From AC-32 sp963821495 (GTDB lineage Bacteria > Actinomycetota > Thermoleophilia > Gaiellales > Gaiellaceae): 64,000 bases of DNA. Under the pieces are notes generated by a model that was not told the origin of the DNA, ran no database searches, and saw only the letters and a program-made list of their open reading frames with translations. Shown here in pieces: positions 16,584-24,334 of this stretch. Location: positions 1,922,001-1,986,000 of the forward strand of contig CAWGEA010000003.1 in the NCBI GenBank assembly GCA_963821495.1. Reading direction: 5' to 3'. Numbering within the stretch: the stretch's first letter is position 1; the number at the start of each line of letters is the position of its first letter. Made by a program: the position numbers and the translations under genes.

Positions 16584-18131
16584 GTGCGCGGAGAACTCGT
16601 GGCCGGCGGATTCCGTGGCGCCCAGCCGGGCGCGCGGTCGTGGGCTCCCGCCCTGCTGCCGCTCGCTGGAATCGCTCTGCTCGCGCTTGCGCCAGCAGCC
16701 GGCCTGGGAGCGAAGACGGTGCTCCCGCTCGCGATCGTGCTCGCGGTCTCCGGGGCCTTCTACAGCGTGCTGTTCCGCTGGGAGACTCTGCTCGCGCTCC
16801 TCTTCGCAGTGCTCTTGTTCATCCCGATCGGCCGCTACGACATGCCGGTCAAGCTCCCGCTCAGTCTCGAGCCGTACCGGATCTACGCGGCCGTTCTCGT
16901 CCTCGCCTGGGGCTCTTCGCTCCTGATCGATCCGCGGGTGCGTTTCCGGCGAAGCAGCATCGGTCGCCCGCTTCTGGCCATCCTCCTCGCGTATCTGGCC
17001 TCCGACTTCGTGAACGCCGGGAGGGTGCATTCACTCGGGGTCGACGGGACGGTGCTGAAGAAGCTCATGTTCTTCGTGAGCTTCGTCCTCATCGCCTACA
17101 TGATCATGAGCCTCGTCTCCGACGACGGAACGCTCGATCTCCTGATCAAGATCATCGTCTGCATGGCCGCAGTCGTCGCGATCTTCACCGTGATCGAACA
17201 GCAGACGAGGTGGAGCCTCTTCAACCACCTGAGCGCCGGGGGCCTACTCGACTTCAAGGGGCTCTCATTCAGCGACACGCACGACCCGCGGGTCCGGGCG
17301 CTCGGCTCGGCGGACAGCCCGATCGCGATGGGCGCAGCGTTCGCGATGTTGCTTCCGTTGACGTTCTATCTCCGGGCGAAAACCGGCGCAAACCGATGGC
17401 TCGTGGTCGCGTTCGTGCTTTTTGCCGGACTGCTCGCAACCCGCTCGCGGACGAGCATTCTGATGCTCCTGGCAGTTGTGGTCGTCTTCTCGCTGCTTCG
17501 CCCCCAGGCCGTGAAGAGGGCGCTGCCGTGGGTGGTGCCGCTCGTTGTCGCAGCCCATATCGCGTCTCCGGGCTCGCTGGCCACCCTCAAGGAGTCGTTC
17601 TTTCCGAAGGGTGGGATCATCGCCCAGCAGCAGGGCGACGCGGGGGGCTACGGCAGCGGCCGGATCGCCGACCTGAGGCCCGGGCTGCGGGACTGGTCGC
17701 ACAAGCCGGTCCTCGGTAGCGGTTTCGGCACACGGGTCACCGAACGCATCGACCCAAGGGTGAACGCGCCGATCCTCGACGACCAGTGGCTCGGCACCCT
17801 CATTGAAACCGGCATCGTCGGCTTCCTCGCCTGGATCTGGCTCTTCGTGCATGTGATCCGCCGGCTGGGCCGCGCCGCCAAGGAGGACGACTCCGCGCGA
17901 GGGTGGCTCTTCGTCGGCCTTACCGGGGCAGTCGCGGGGTATGCGGTGAGCATGACGGTGTACGACGCCTTCTCCTTCGCGCAGGAGGCGCTGCTGCTCT
18001 TTATCCTGCTCGGAATCGGGATGGTGGCGCTCCGTCTCCATGAAGAGGCGGCACCCGCGCCGGTGCTTCATCCGCTGGCCGCGAAGGCGAACGCGCCTCG
18101 CCGCAGGCTCTCGTCAGCGTCGCGCGTCTAG
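16584..18131 (+). CDS. O-antigen polymerase/ligase family membrane protein (Wzy/WaaL-like)
   Basis: The 515-residue protein has about 12 hydrophobic segments and the large periplasmic loop typical of Wzy_C proteins near residues 330-400, containing GSGRIADLRPGLRDWSHKPVLGSGFG. The arginine- and histidine-bearing loop after ATRSRTS matches the family. Such enzymes polymerise undecaprenyl-linked repeat units outside the membrane, or ligate them to an acceptor. It starts at GTG 16584. Its TAG stop shares the tetranucleotide CTAG with the stop of the convergent flippase gene. Confidence 0.85.
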   Translation: MRGELVAGGFRGAQPGARSWAPALLPLAGIALLALAPAAGLGAKTVLPLAIVLAVSGAFYSVLFRWETLLALLFAVLLFIPIGRYDMPVKLPLSLEPYRIYAAVLVLAWGSSLLIDPRVRFRRSSIGRPLLAILLAYLASDFVNAGRVHSLGVDGTVLKKLMFFVSFVLIAYMIMSLVSDDGTLDLLIKIIVCMAAVVAIFTVIEQQTRWSLFNHLSAGGLLDFKGLSFSDTHDPRVRALGSADSPIAMGAAFAMLLPLTFYLRAKTGANRWLVVAFVLFAGLLATRSRTSILMLLAVVVVFSLLRPQAVKRALPWVVPLVVAAHIASPGSLATLKESFFPKGGIIAQQQGDAGGYGSGRIADLRPGLRDWSHKPVLGSGFGTRVTERIDPRVNAPILDDQWLGTLIETGIVGFLAWIWLFVHVIRRLGRAAKEDDSARGWLFVGLTGAVAGYAVSMTVYDAFSFAQEALLLFILLGIGMVALRLHEEAAPAPVLHPLAAKANAPRRRLSSASRV

Positions 18132-19720
18132 AGGGGCTCGTCGTCGCGCGCGCGCCGGCGTGCTCTACGCCGTCGCACCACGATCCGAATCTCGTCGACC
18201 ACGGCCGGCGCGCGCCAGGCGCACATGGCGGCGTATACCAACCCCCCGAGCAAGATCAGCAAGCCGAGCCGCAATGCCGGGCCTGCACCGGCCTCGGCGA
18301 GAGCCACCCGCGCACCGACGACCACGACGAACATCGCAAGGGAGGCCTGCGCCACGCCGGCGAGCGGCCGGGCGAAGTCCAGCAGCGTGAGCCCGACGGA
18401 GCGTACGGTCATCCAGGTGTAGATGGGCTCGACGATCGTGCTCGAGATCGCGTACGCCGTCGCGACCCCGACGATCCCCCAGTGCAGGCCGCCGGCGAAC
18501 GCCGCGAGGCTCGCGGCCACCACGATCAGCGAGTAGTGGAACAGTGTCTTCGTCCGGTCGACGGCGCGCAGGATGCTGCTGTTCAGGCCCTGGAGCGACT
18601 GAAGCAGGCCCACCCACGCGAGGATCTGGATCACCCGAATCGCCTGGCTCCAGCGATCGCCGAGGACGACGTGCACGAAGTCCGGCGCGACCGCGATCAG
18701 GCCGAGCAGCGCAGGCATCGTCACCGCCGCGATCACCCGGTTCACGCGCAACCATGCGTCACGCATAGCCGCCACGTTGTCCTGGAGCCGTGAGAACGCC
18801 GGAAAGAGAACGTCCTGGACCGGAATCGCGATTTCCGAGATCGGAATCAGCATGACGTTGTACGCGACCGCGTAGGCGCCAAGGGCCGGCGCGCCGATGA
18901 AGCGACCGATCAAGAGATTGTCGGCGTTGCGATTGGCGTAGAAGAGGAGTCGCGAGCCGAAGACGTTGGCGCTGTAGCCGCCGAGCGACCGCAGGCTCTT
19001 GACCGAGTAGCGGAAGTGGGGGCGCCAGGGCGACGAGGCCCAGAGCAGCGCTGTCGAGGCGACCGCGAGGGCGATCTGCTGTCCGATGATCGCCCAGGCG
19101 CCGTAGCCGGCCAGCGCGATCGTGATCGCCGCGACGCCGCTGGCGAGACCGCCGACCATCTTGCGCAACTCGAGCGTGCGGAACTGCATCTCTCGGGTCA
19201 AGAGGGCGACCTGCGTCGAGGCGAGCGCGGTCACGACGAAAGTCACGGACATCGCCGCGAAGAGCGGCTTGACCTGCGGCTCGCCGTAGAAGGCGGCCAA
19301 CGGCCCGGCAAGCGCGACACCCACGACCGAGAACAGGGCGCCGCCAGCGACGCTCGTCCAGAAGACTGTCGAGCGATCGTCCTCGGTCAGCAGCTTGCGC
19401 TGGATCAGGGCCGCGCCGAAGGCGAGGTCGGAGAAGACGAGGACGAGCGTCGAGAAGACGATCACCATCCCGGCGACGCCGTACTCATCGGGCGTAAGCA
19501 GGCGCGCCAGAATGATGCCGACTGCGATGCGCAGGAGCTGCACCGTGGAGCCGGACGTGACCTTCCAGGCAACTCCGCGTGCGACCCGAGTTCGCAAGGC
19601 GGCATCCGTCCCGGGTGGGGCCGGCTCGGGTGGGGCCGGCTCGGGTGGGGCCTCGGGTGGGGCCTCGGGTGGGGCCGTCATCGGGACGTAGCCCTGCCCC
19701 GCTCCCCCGGCCGCCTCCAT
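18128..19720 (-). CDS. Polysaccharide flippase, MOP/Wzx-like
   Basis: The 530-residue protein has 12-14 predicted membrane helices and the MOP-family opening ARGVAWKVTSGSTVQLLRIAVGIILARLLTPDEYGVAGM. The motif GAYAVAYNVMLIPISEIAIPVQDVLFPAFSRLQ matches the lipopolysaccharide biosynthesis protein group. It likely flips the lipid-linked repeat unit. The first 40 residues are an unusual proline/glutamate repeat encoded by a G-rich tandem repeat, so the true start could be the internal ATG at MTAPPEA or later. A second flippase is at 34369, implying two glycans or redundancy. Confidence 0.87.
   Translation of the reverse strand: MEAAGGAGQGYVPMTAPPEAPPEAPPEPAPPEPAPPGTDAALRTRVARGVAWKVTSGSTVQLLRIAVGIILARLLTPDEYGVAGMVIVFSTLVLVFSDLAFGAALIQRKLLTEDDRSTVFWTSVAGGALFSVVGVALAGPLAAFYGEPQVKPLFAAMSVTFVVTALASTQVALLTREMQFRTLELRKMVGGLASGVAAITIALAGYGAWAIIGQQIALAVASTALLWASSPWRPHFRYSVKSLRSLGGYSANVFGSRLLFYANRNADNLLIGRFIGAPALGAYAVAYNVMLIPISEIAIPVQDVLFPAFSRLQDNVAAMRDAWLRVNRVIAAVTMPALLGLIAVAPDFVHVVLGDRWSQAIRVIQILAWVGLLQSLQGLNSSILRAVDRTKTLFHYSLIVVAASLAAFAGGLHWGIVGVATAYAISSTIVEPIYTWMTVRSVGLTLLDFARPLAGVAQASLAMFVVVVGARVALAEAGAGPALRLGLLILLGGLVYAAMCAWRAPAVVDEIRIVVRRRRARRRARDDEPL
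19612..19676. repeat. G-rich tandem repeat in the 5' end of the flippase gene
   Basis: Two 15-bp units (CGGGTGGGGCCGGCT), two 12-bp units (CGGGTGGGGCCT) and a partial unit follow one another. They encode the PPEAPPEP-type stretch at the flippase N-terminus on the minus strand. All units are multiples of three, so changes in number keep the frame. Runs of GGG and GGGG could form G-quadruplexes. Confidence 0.8.
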
Positions 19721-19729
19721 CCGGGCCGC

Positions 19730-20419
19730 CTACGCCGTGCGGCTCTTGGCGTCTTCGACGTTGGCGCGCCGCATCTGGTCCTGATCCTGGTCCTCGAGCA
19801 CCCTGATCCGCGGCCGCAGGTTCTCCAGCACGAAGACGAGGCCCAGGGTGGCGATCAACACGGTCAGGAACACGACGATCGGCACGGTCTTCGAGCGGCC
19901 CTTCAAGAGCTGCGCCGTGTTCGGCTGCTTCACGACGTCGAGCTGCACCCGCTGGCCAGCAGGGGCGCCTTGCTGTTGTTGGGCGGCATAGGCCTGCATG
20001 CCGCGCGTTTCTGCGCGTGCCAGATACAGCGCGTTCTTGGGCGAGTCGCCAATGCCGGCGATGCTGATGATCGGCAGTGCGTCGGTGCTACCCGGCGAGC
20101 TCATGATCGTCGCGGCCTCGATCGTGCCCGGAATCTTCGTCCTCCCGAATGCGAGCTTCAGCACGGGGTCGTTGTCGGCCATGTTCGCCCAAAGGACTGC
20201 ATACGGCACGAGCGCCACAGGATCGTATTGGGAGCCCGGCTTCTTGACGAGAAGCTGTGAGTACGCTGTCCACTGCTCCTTCGAGCGGTACGTGACCTTG
20301 CCCGAGGCGGGGTCGACGCGCGCCATGGCGAGGAACGCCAGCGCCAGCGCGAGGATGACACCGAGCGCGACCACGATCCGGAATCGCCAGAGGACGCGGC
20401 CGTACAGACTGAGATCCAT
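19730..20419 (-). CDS. Wzz-like chain-length determinant / polysaccharide co-polymerase
   Basis: The 229-residue protein has an N-terminal membrane helix (FRIVVALGVILALALAFLAM), an extracytoplasmic domain of about 140 residues and a second membrane helix (TVPIVVFLTVLIATLGLVFVL) ahead of a charged cytosolic tail. This two-helix layout matches Wzz/KpsE-type co-polymerases that set chain length. The fused BY-kinase domain of many Gram-positive systems is absent and no Walker motif follows. It is 9 bp downstream of the LuxR-type gene side and upstream of the flippase, all on the minus strand. Confidence 0.72.
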   Translation of the reverse strand: MDLSLYGRVLWRFRIVVALGVILALALAFLAMARVDPASGKVTYRSKEQWTAYSQLLVKKPGSQYDPVALVPYAVLWANMADNDPVLKLAFGRTKIPGTIEAATIMSSPGSTDALPIISIAGIGDSPKNALYLARAETRGMQAYAAQQQQGAPAGQRVQLDVVKQPNTAQLLKGRSKTVPIVVFLTVLIATLGLVFVLENLRPRIRVLEDQDQDQMRRANVEDAKSRTA

Positions 20420-20420
20420 T

Positions 20421-20693
20421 TCAGGCCTCCGTTACTTCCGCGCCGGGCTCGCCGAGGCCGCGGAAGTATGCGCTCGCGGCCTGCGTGCGGTTGGCGACGT
20501 TCAGCTTCCGGTACACGGCGGCGAGGTGGAACTTGACCGCGTGCACGCTCACACACAGCTGCGAGGCGATCTCTCGGTTCGTGAGCCCCGACGAGGTCAG
20601 GGCGAGGATCTCCGCCTCGCGGGGCGACAGCGTCGAGAGCTGAGAGACAGGCACTGGCGCGCCGTCGCCTAGAGCGTCGTGATCTACGGCCAT
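20421..20693 (-). CDS. Stand-alone LuxR-type HTH regulator
   Basis: The 90-residue protein is essentially a GerE/LuxR HTH domain. LSPREAEILALTSSGLTNREIASQLCVSVHAVKFHLAAVYRKL covers all four helices, with no sensor or receiver domain. It is transcribed ahead of the Wzz-like and flippase genes, one base from the former, and probably controls the glycan locus. Its recognition helix resembles that of the regulator at 37160 (both have T/HAVKFHL- and YRKLNVANRT-like sequence), so the two may read similar sites. A box of the recurring palindrome lies 71 bp upstream. Confidence 0.85.
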   Translation of the reverse strand: MAVDHDALGDGAPVPVSQLSTLSPREAEILALTSSGLTNREIASQLCVSVHAVKFHLAAVYRKLNVANRTQAASAYFRGLGEPGAEVTEA

Positions 20694-20763
20694 GTCGACG
20701 ATCGTAGGTCGACACCCGTCGCCCGGCTACGGGACGTTGGAGCAGCTTTGGGGAAGGGTCGGC

Positions 20764-20779
20764 CTAGCCGGTCGGCTAG
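20764..20779. promoter_or_regulatory. Recurring palindrome box, copy 3 (7+2+7)
   Basis: CTAGCCG-GT-CGGCTAG is a perfect inverted repeat in the divergent gap between the LuxR-type gene and the GT4 gene, 58 bp before the GT4 start. Because both neighbours are transcribed away from it, it cannot be a terminator of either, which supports a control function. Confidence 0.55.
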
Positions 20780-20836
20780 CCGCAGCTGCCTGCGCGGCCG
20801 TGGCGCGGCACAGAGCTCGCCACTACCGTTCGGGCG

Positions 20837-21949
20837 ATGGCCGCGCCGAAGCTCGGATCTCGAAGGCGCACCGCCGTTGCGTGCCTGCCTCCGGTGCTCG
20901 GGGAGAACCCCTACCAGCGCCTGCTCTACGAGCACCTCGCGCCGCTCGGGGTCGAGCTCGCGCCGCCGGCCCGCCTGCGGGCAACGTGGCTCTGGCAGGC
21001 GCGGCGTGCCGTTGCCGCACTCCATTTTCACTGGCCGCAGCCGTACTACCGCGCGTCATGGCGCGGTCACGGCGAGGCGCTGCTCACGCTCGTCCGGCTG
21101 CCGCTCTTCGCGCTGCGGCTCGCTGCGGCGCGCGCGCTCGGCTACCGCATCGTCTGGACGGTGCACCAGGTGTACCCGCACGAGTCGCGCAGCCGCCTGG
21201 GCGATCACCTCGCCGCGCAGCTGCTGGCGCGATCGGCGAACGCGCTGATCGCGCACGAGCAGGCGACCGCGCGGGACATCGACCGTCGGCTCGGCCGTGG
21301 CGACCGGGTCGCGATCGTGCCGCACGGCTCCTACGTCGGCGTCTACCCGGAGGGACGCGGACGCGACGCCGCGCGCGCCGAGCTCGGGATCGACCCCACT
21401 GCGTTCGTCTTCCTCGCCTTCGGCCTGGTGCGCCGCTACAAGGACGTGGGCCTGCTGCTCGAGGCGTTCTCGGACACCGACCTCCCGGACGCGGCGCTCG
21501 TCGTCGCCGGCCTGCCGCTGGACGAGGAGGTCGCCGAGACGGTGCGGGCCGCCGCCGGCGCCGACCCGCGGATCCGGCCGTTGCTGGAGTTCGTTCCCGA
21601 CGACCGCGTCTCCGAGCTGTACGCGGCGGCCGACGCCGCCGTCGTGGCGCGCGGGGACGGAGGCACCTCGGGCGCCCTGGTGCTCGCGCTCTCGCAGGGG
21701 CTCCCGGTGGTGGCGGCCGATACCGAGGGGTACCGAGAGCTGCTCGGGAATCCGCCGGCGGGCTGGCTGTTCGAGCCCGCCGACGAGGCCTCGCTCCGGG
21801 CCGCGCTGGAGACCGCCGCCGCCGACCGCGATCGCGCCCGCGAGCTGGCGGATGCCGCCCGCATCCGGGCCGAACAGCTCGCGTGGCCGCCGATCGCCGA
21901 GCGAACGGCGCAGCTTCTGCTCGGCTCCCGAGACGCCCTGGGCTCCTAA
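20837..21949 (+). CDS. Family 4 glycosyltransferase (GT-B fold)
   Basis: The 370-residue protein shows the C-terminal GT4 signature: FLAFGLVRRYKDVGLLLEAF, then the region EFVPDDRVSELYAAADAAVV and the nucleotide-sugar motif GGTSGALVLALSQGLPVVA. The E-x7-E motif of retaining GT4 enzymes appears modified. The N-terminal domain begins CLPPVLGENPYQRLLYEHL. No signal peptide is present; the enzyme should act at the inner face of the membrane. It is flanked by two copies of the recurring box. Confidence 0.87.
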   Translation: MAAPKLGSRRRTAVACLPPVLGENPYQRLLYEHLAPLGVELAPPARLRATWLWQARRAVAALHFHWPQPYYRASWRGHGEALLTLVRLPLFALRLAAARALGYRIVWTVHQVYPHESRSRLGDHLAAQLLARSANALIAHEQATARDIDRRLGRGDRVAIVPHGSYVGVYPEGRGRDAARAELGIDPTAFVFLAFGLVRRYKDVGLLLEAFSDTDLPDAALVVAGLPLDEEVAETVRAAAGADPRIRPLLEFVPDDRVSELYAAADAAVVARGDGGTSGALVLALSQGLPVVAADTEGYRELLGNPPAGWLFEPADEASLRAALETAAADRDRARELADAARIRAEQLAWPPIAERTAQLLLGSRDALGS

Positions 21950-21996
21950 AGCGCTCTGGAAAGGGCTTGCAAAGGGCGCGGAACCCGCCCGGCGCA

Positions 21997-22012
21997 CTCC
22001 CCGAACGGCTAG
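21997..22012 (-). promoter_or_regulatory. Recurring palindrome box, copy 4
   Basis: Read on the minus strand the site is CTAGCCG-TT-CGGGGAG, identical over 18 bases with copy 1 at 3998. It lies 48 bp after the GT4 stop and 161 bp before the GT2 gene at 22173, in a 223-bp gap that otherwise shows nothing recognisable. Confidence 0.5.
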
Positions 22013-22172
22013 CCCCCGGCCGCGCGAACGGTCTTTCGGGTCTGGTCTTCAACCGCGCGCGAGGGCGACCTAGATTCGACTACGCGGCGGCAGGGCGTCG
22101 TCGTGGGGATTTGTCGAGCGAGGGAGAGGGAGCCGTGGGCACCGCTGTGTTGAGCAGATCGGGGGAGGCAGC

Positions 22173-23015
22173 ATGAACTCGATTGCAATGCCACTGGAGG
22201 CAGCCGATGCTGCCGTCGCAGAGGTTGCGGTCGCGCGCGTCGAGCTGCCGGCGCCGCCGTTCGAGACGCTCCTGCGTCCAACCGTGTTCGTCGTCCCGGC
22301 ATTCAACGAGGAGGCGAACCTGCCGCGGCTGATCGACGACCTCGAGTCGCGGCCGTACCTGTTCCCGCCCGGGAGCCGTGCGATCATCGTCGACGACGGG
22401 TCGGTCGACGGCACGGCGGAGGTCGTCGAGCGCTACCACGGGCCGCTCCCGCTCGAGGTGATTCGGCTCGGAGAGAACCGCGGCCCTGGGGCGGCGTTCA
22501 CGACCGGCTTCTCCGCCGCGCTCGCCGGGTGCGACGACGACGCCCTGGTCGTGACGCTCGAGGCCGATACGACCAGCGACCTCGACGCGCTGCCGCGCAT
22601 GCTCGCGCGCGCCGACAGCGGCGTCGACCTCGTCCTCGCATCGGTGCACGGCGGCGGACGAATGGTCAACGTCAGCCGGCTTCGTCGCATCCTCAGCAGA
22701 GGCGCAGGCGTCGTCGTGCGCGCCGCCCTCGGCCTCGACGCGCACACGGTCTCGTCCTTCTTCCGCGTCTACCGCGCCGGGATGCTGCGCACCGCATTCG
22801 ACCGTCACGGCGAGAATCTGATCCGCGAGCGCGGCTTCGCCTGCAAGGCGGAGCTGCTGACGAAGCTCTCGGCGCTCGGCGCACGGATCGAGGAGGTCCC
22901 GGTCGACCTCGACGCTGCTCGACGGGTGGGGGAGAGCAAGATGGCGATCCTGCCGACGCTCGCCGGCTACTGGCGACTGATGTTTCGGGAGCGGTTCTCG
23001 CGGGGGGCTGCGTGA
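22173..23015 (+). CDS. Family 2 glycosyltransferase, polyprenyl-phosphate sugar synthase-like
   Basis: The 280-residue protein has VFVVPAFNEEANLPRLIDDL, AIIVDDGSVDGT, GENRGPGAAFTTGF and VVTLEADTTSDLDAL, matching the DPM1/GtrB/ArnC group of GT2 enzymes that load a sugar onto polyprenyl phosphate. It lacks the C-terminal membrane helices of GtrB. It starts a tightly overlapping operon with the FAD oxidoreductase, GT-C protein, epimerase and giant secreted protein. The GT-C gene two positions downstream would be the natural user of its product. Confidence 0.82.
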   Translation: MNSIAMPLEAADAAVAEVAVARVELPAPPFETLLRPTVFVVPAFNEEANLPRLIDDLESRPYLFPPGSRAIIVDDGSVDGTAEVVERYHGPLPLEVIRLGENRGPGAAFTTGFSAALAGCDDDALVVTLEADTTSDLDALPRMLARADSGVDLVLASVHGGGRMVNVSRLRRILSRGAGVVVRAALGLDAHTVSSFFRVYRAGMLRTAFDRHGENLIRERGFACKAELLTKLSALGARIEEVPVDLDAARRVGESKMAILPTLAGYWRLMFRERFSRGAA

Positions 23016-24334
23016 GCGACCGCCCGTCGGTCGGCATCGTCGGCGGCGGCATCCTCGGGCTCACCTGCGCGTACCGCCTCGCCCAGCAGGGGGTCGACGT
23101 GTCGCTGTTCGAGCGCGGCAGCGACCTCGGCGGCCTCGTCGGCAACTTCGACTTCGACGGCTATCCGGCGGACCGCTTCTACCACGTCGTCCTGCCGACG
23201 GACGAGCGCGTGCTCGGGCTCGCCGAGGAGGTCGGTCTCGGCCGGGAGGAGTTCCGCTTCCGCGGCACGCGCGTCGGCTTCTACGACGACGAGCGACTCT
23301 TCTCGATGAGCTCCCTGCGCGACTTCGCGCGCTTCCCGCTGCTCTCGCCCGTCGGCCGTGCGCGCCTCGCCTTGTTCGTGGCGCTGTGCCAGCGGACGTC
23401 GTCGTACGAGACGCTGGACGACAAGCCGCTCGAGGACTGGCTGAGACGGATCTGCGGCGAGCGCGCGCTCGACAGGCTCTGGCGGCCGCTGCTCGACTCC
23501 AAGTTCGACGGGCAGTACTCCGACCTCCCGGCCACGTACCTCTGGGCGCGCACGAAGCGGATGTCGAAGGTGCGAGATGCCGACGGCGAGGTGATGGGCT
23601 GGCTCGTCGGCGGCTATCAACGCCTCGTCGCCGCCTTGCAGGAGGCAATTGCCGAGCTCGGCGGTGCGATCCACGTCAACTCCTCGGTCGAGGCGATCAC
23701 GGGCGGTGCGCAACGCGTCACCGGCCTGACCGTCGACGGCCGCGAGCACCGGTTCGATCACGTCCTCTGCACGCTGCCGCCGCCGCACGCGGCGCGGCTC
23801 GTGCCGGAAGAGCTCACCGGCCGGCTCGGGCACGGCGGGCGGTACCTCGGCGTGATCTGCCTGCTGCTGCGCACGACGCGCAGCATCAGCCCCTACTACA
23901 CGCTCAACATCACCGACCGCCGCGTGCCGCTGACGACGATCGTCGAGACGACGCACGTCGTCGATCCGGAGCACGCGGGCGGCCATCTGCTCTACGTCAC
24001 CAAGTACGTCGACTCGGCCCACGAGGACCTGACCCGCCCGGAGCCGGACGTCGAGGCGGACTACCTCCGGCACGCGCAGACGATCTTCCCCGAGCTTGAC
24101 GACGAGCTGATCCTCGCGCGGCGGCTCCAGCGGGCGCGCATCGTCGAGCCGATCCACGTCCTCGGTGGCGCCAAGCGGCTGCCCGAGATGTTCCCGGCGC
24201 CCGGCCTCGCAGCTGCCTCTACCACCCACGTCTACCCCGAAGTCGTCAACGGACAGGCGATGATCGGCGTCGCCGAACGCGCGGTCGCCGGCATCCTCGA
24301 GCGTCTTCCGGCGGCGTTGAAGGCGGCGGCATGA
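23012..24334 (+). CDS. FAD-dependent oxidoreductase of the amine oxidase / protoporphyrinogen oxidase-like group
   Basis: The 440-residue protein begins with the dinucleotide-binding motif VGIVGGGILGLTCAYRLAQQ and continues with the ERGSDLGGLVGNFDF segment of amine-oxidase-like flavoproteins. GTG at 23012 overlaps the upstream stop (GTGA). The frame stays open 480 bp further upstream but that part is antisense-like sequence inside the GT2 gene. Related flavoproteins are often found beside polyprenyl-sugar GT2 genes, including UDP-galactopyranose mutase relatives. The substrate here is unknown and could be lipid, sugar or carotenoid-like. Confidence 0.8.
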   Translation: MSDRPSVGIVGGGILGLTCAYRLAQQGVDVSLFERGSDLGGLVGNFDFDGYPADRFYHVVLPTDERVLGLAEEVGLGREEFRFRGTRVGFYDDERLFSMSSLRDFARFPLLSPVGRARLALFVALCQRTSSYETLDDKPLEDWLRRICGERALDRLWRPLLDSKFDGQYSDLPATYLWARTKRMSKVRDADGEVMGWLVGGYQRLVAALQEAIAELGGAIHVNSSVEAITGGAQRVTGLTVDGREHRFDHVLCTLPPPHAARLVPEELTGRLGHGGRYLGVICLLLRTTRSISPYYTLNITDRRVPLTTIVETTHVVDPEHAGGHLLYVTKYVDSAHEDLTRPEPDVEADYLRHAQTIFPELDDELILARRLQRARIVEPIHVLGGAKRLPEMFPAPGLAAASTTHVYPEVVNGQAMIGVAERAVAGILERLPAALKAAA

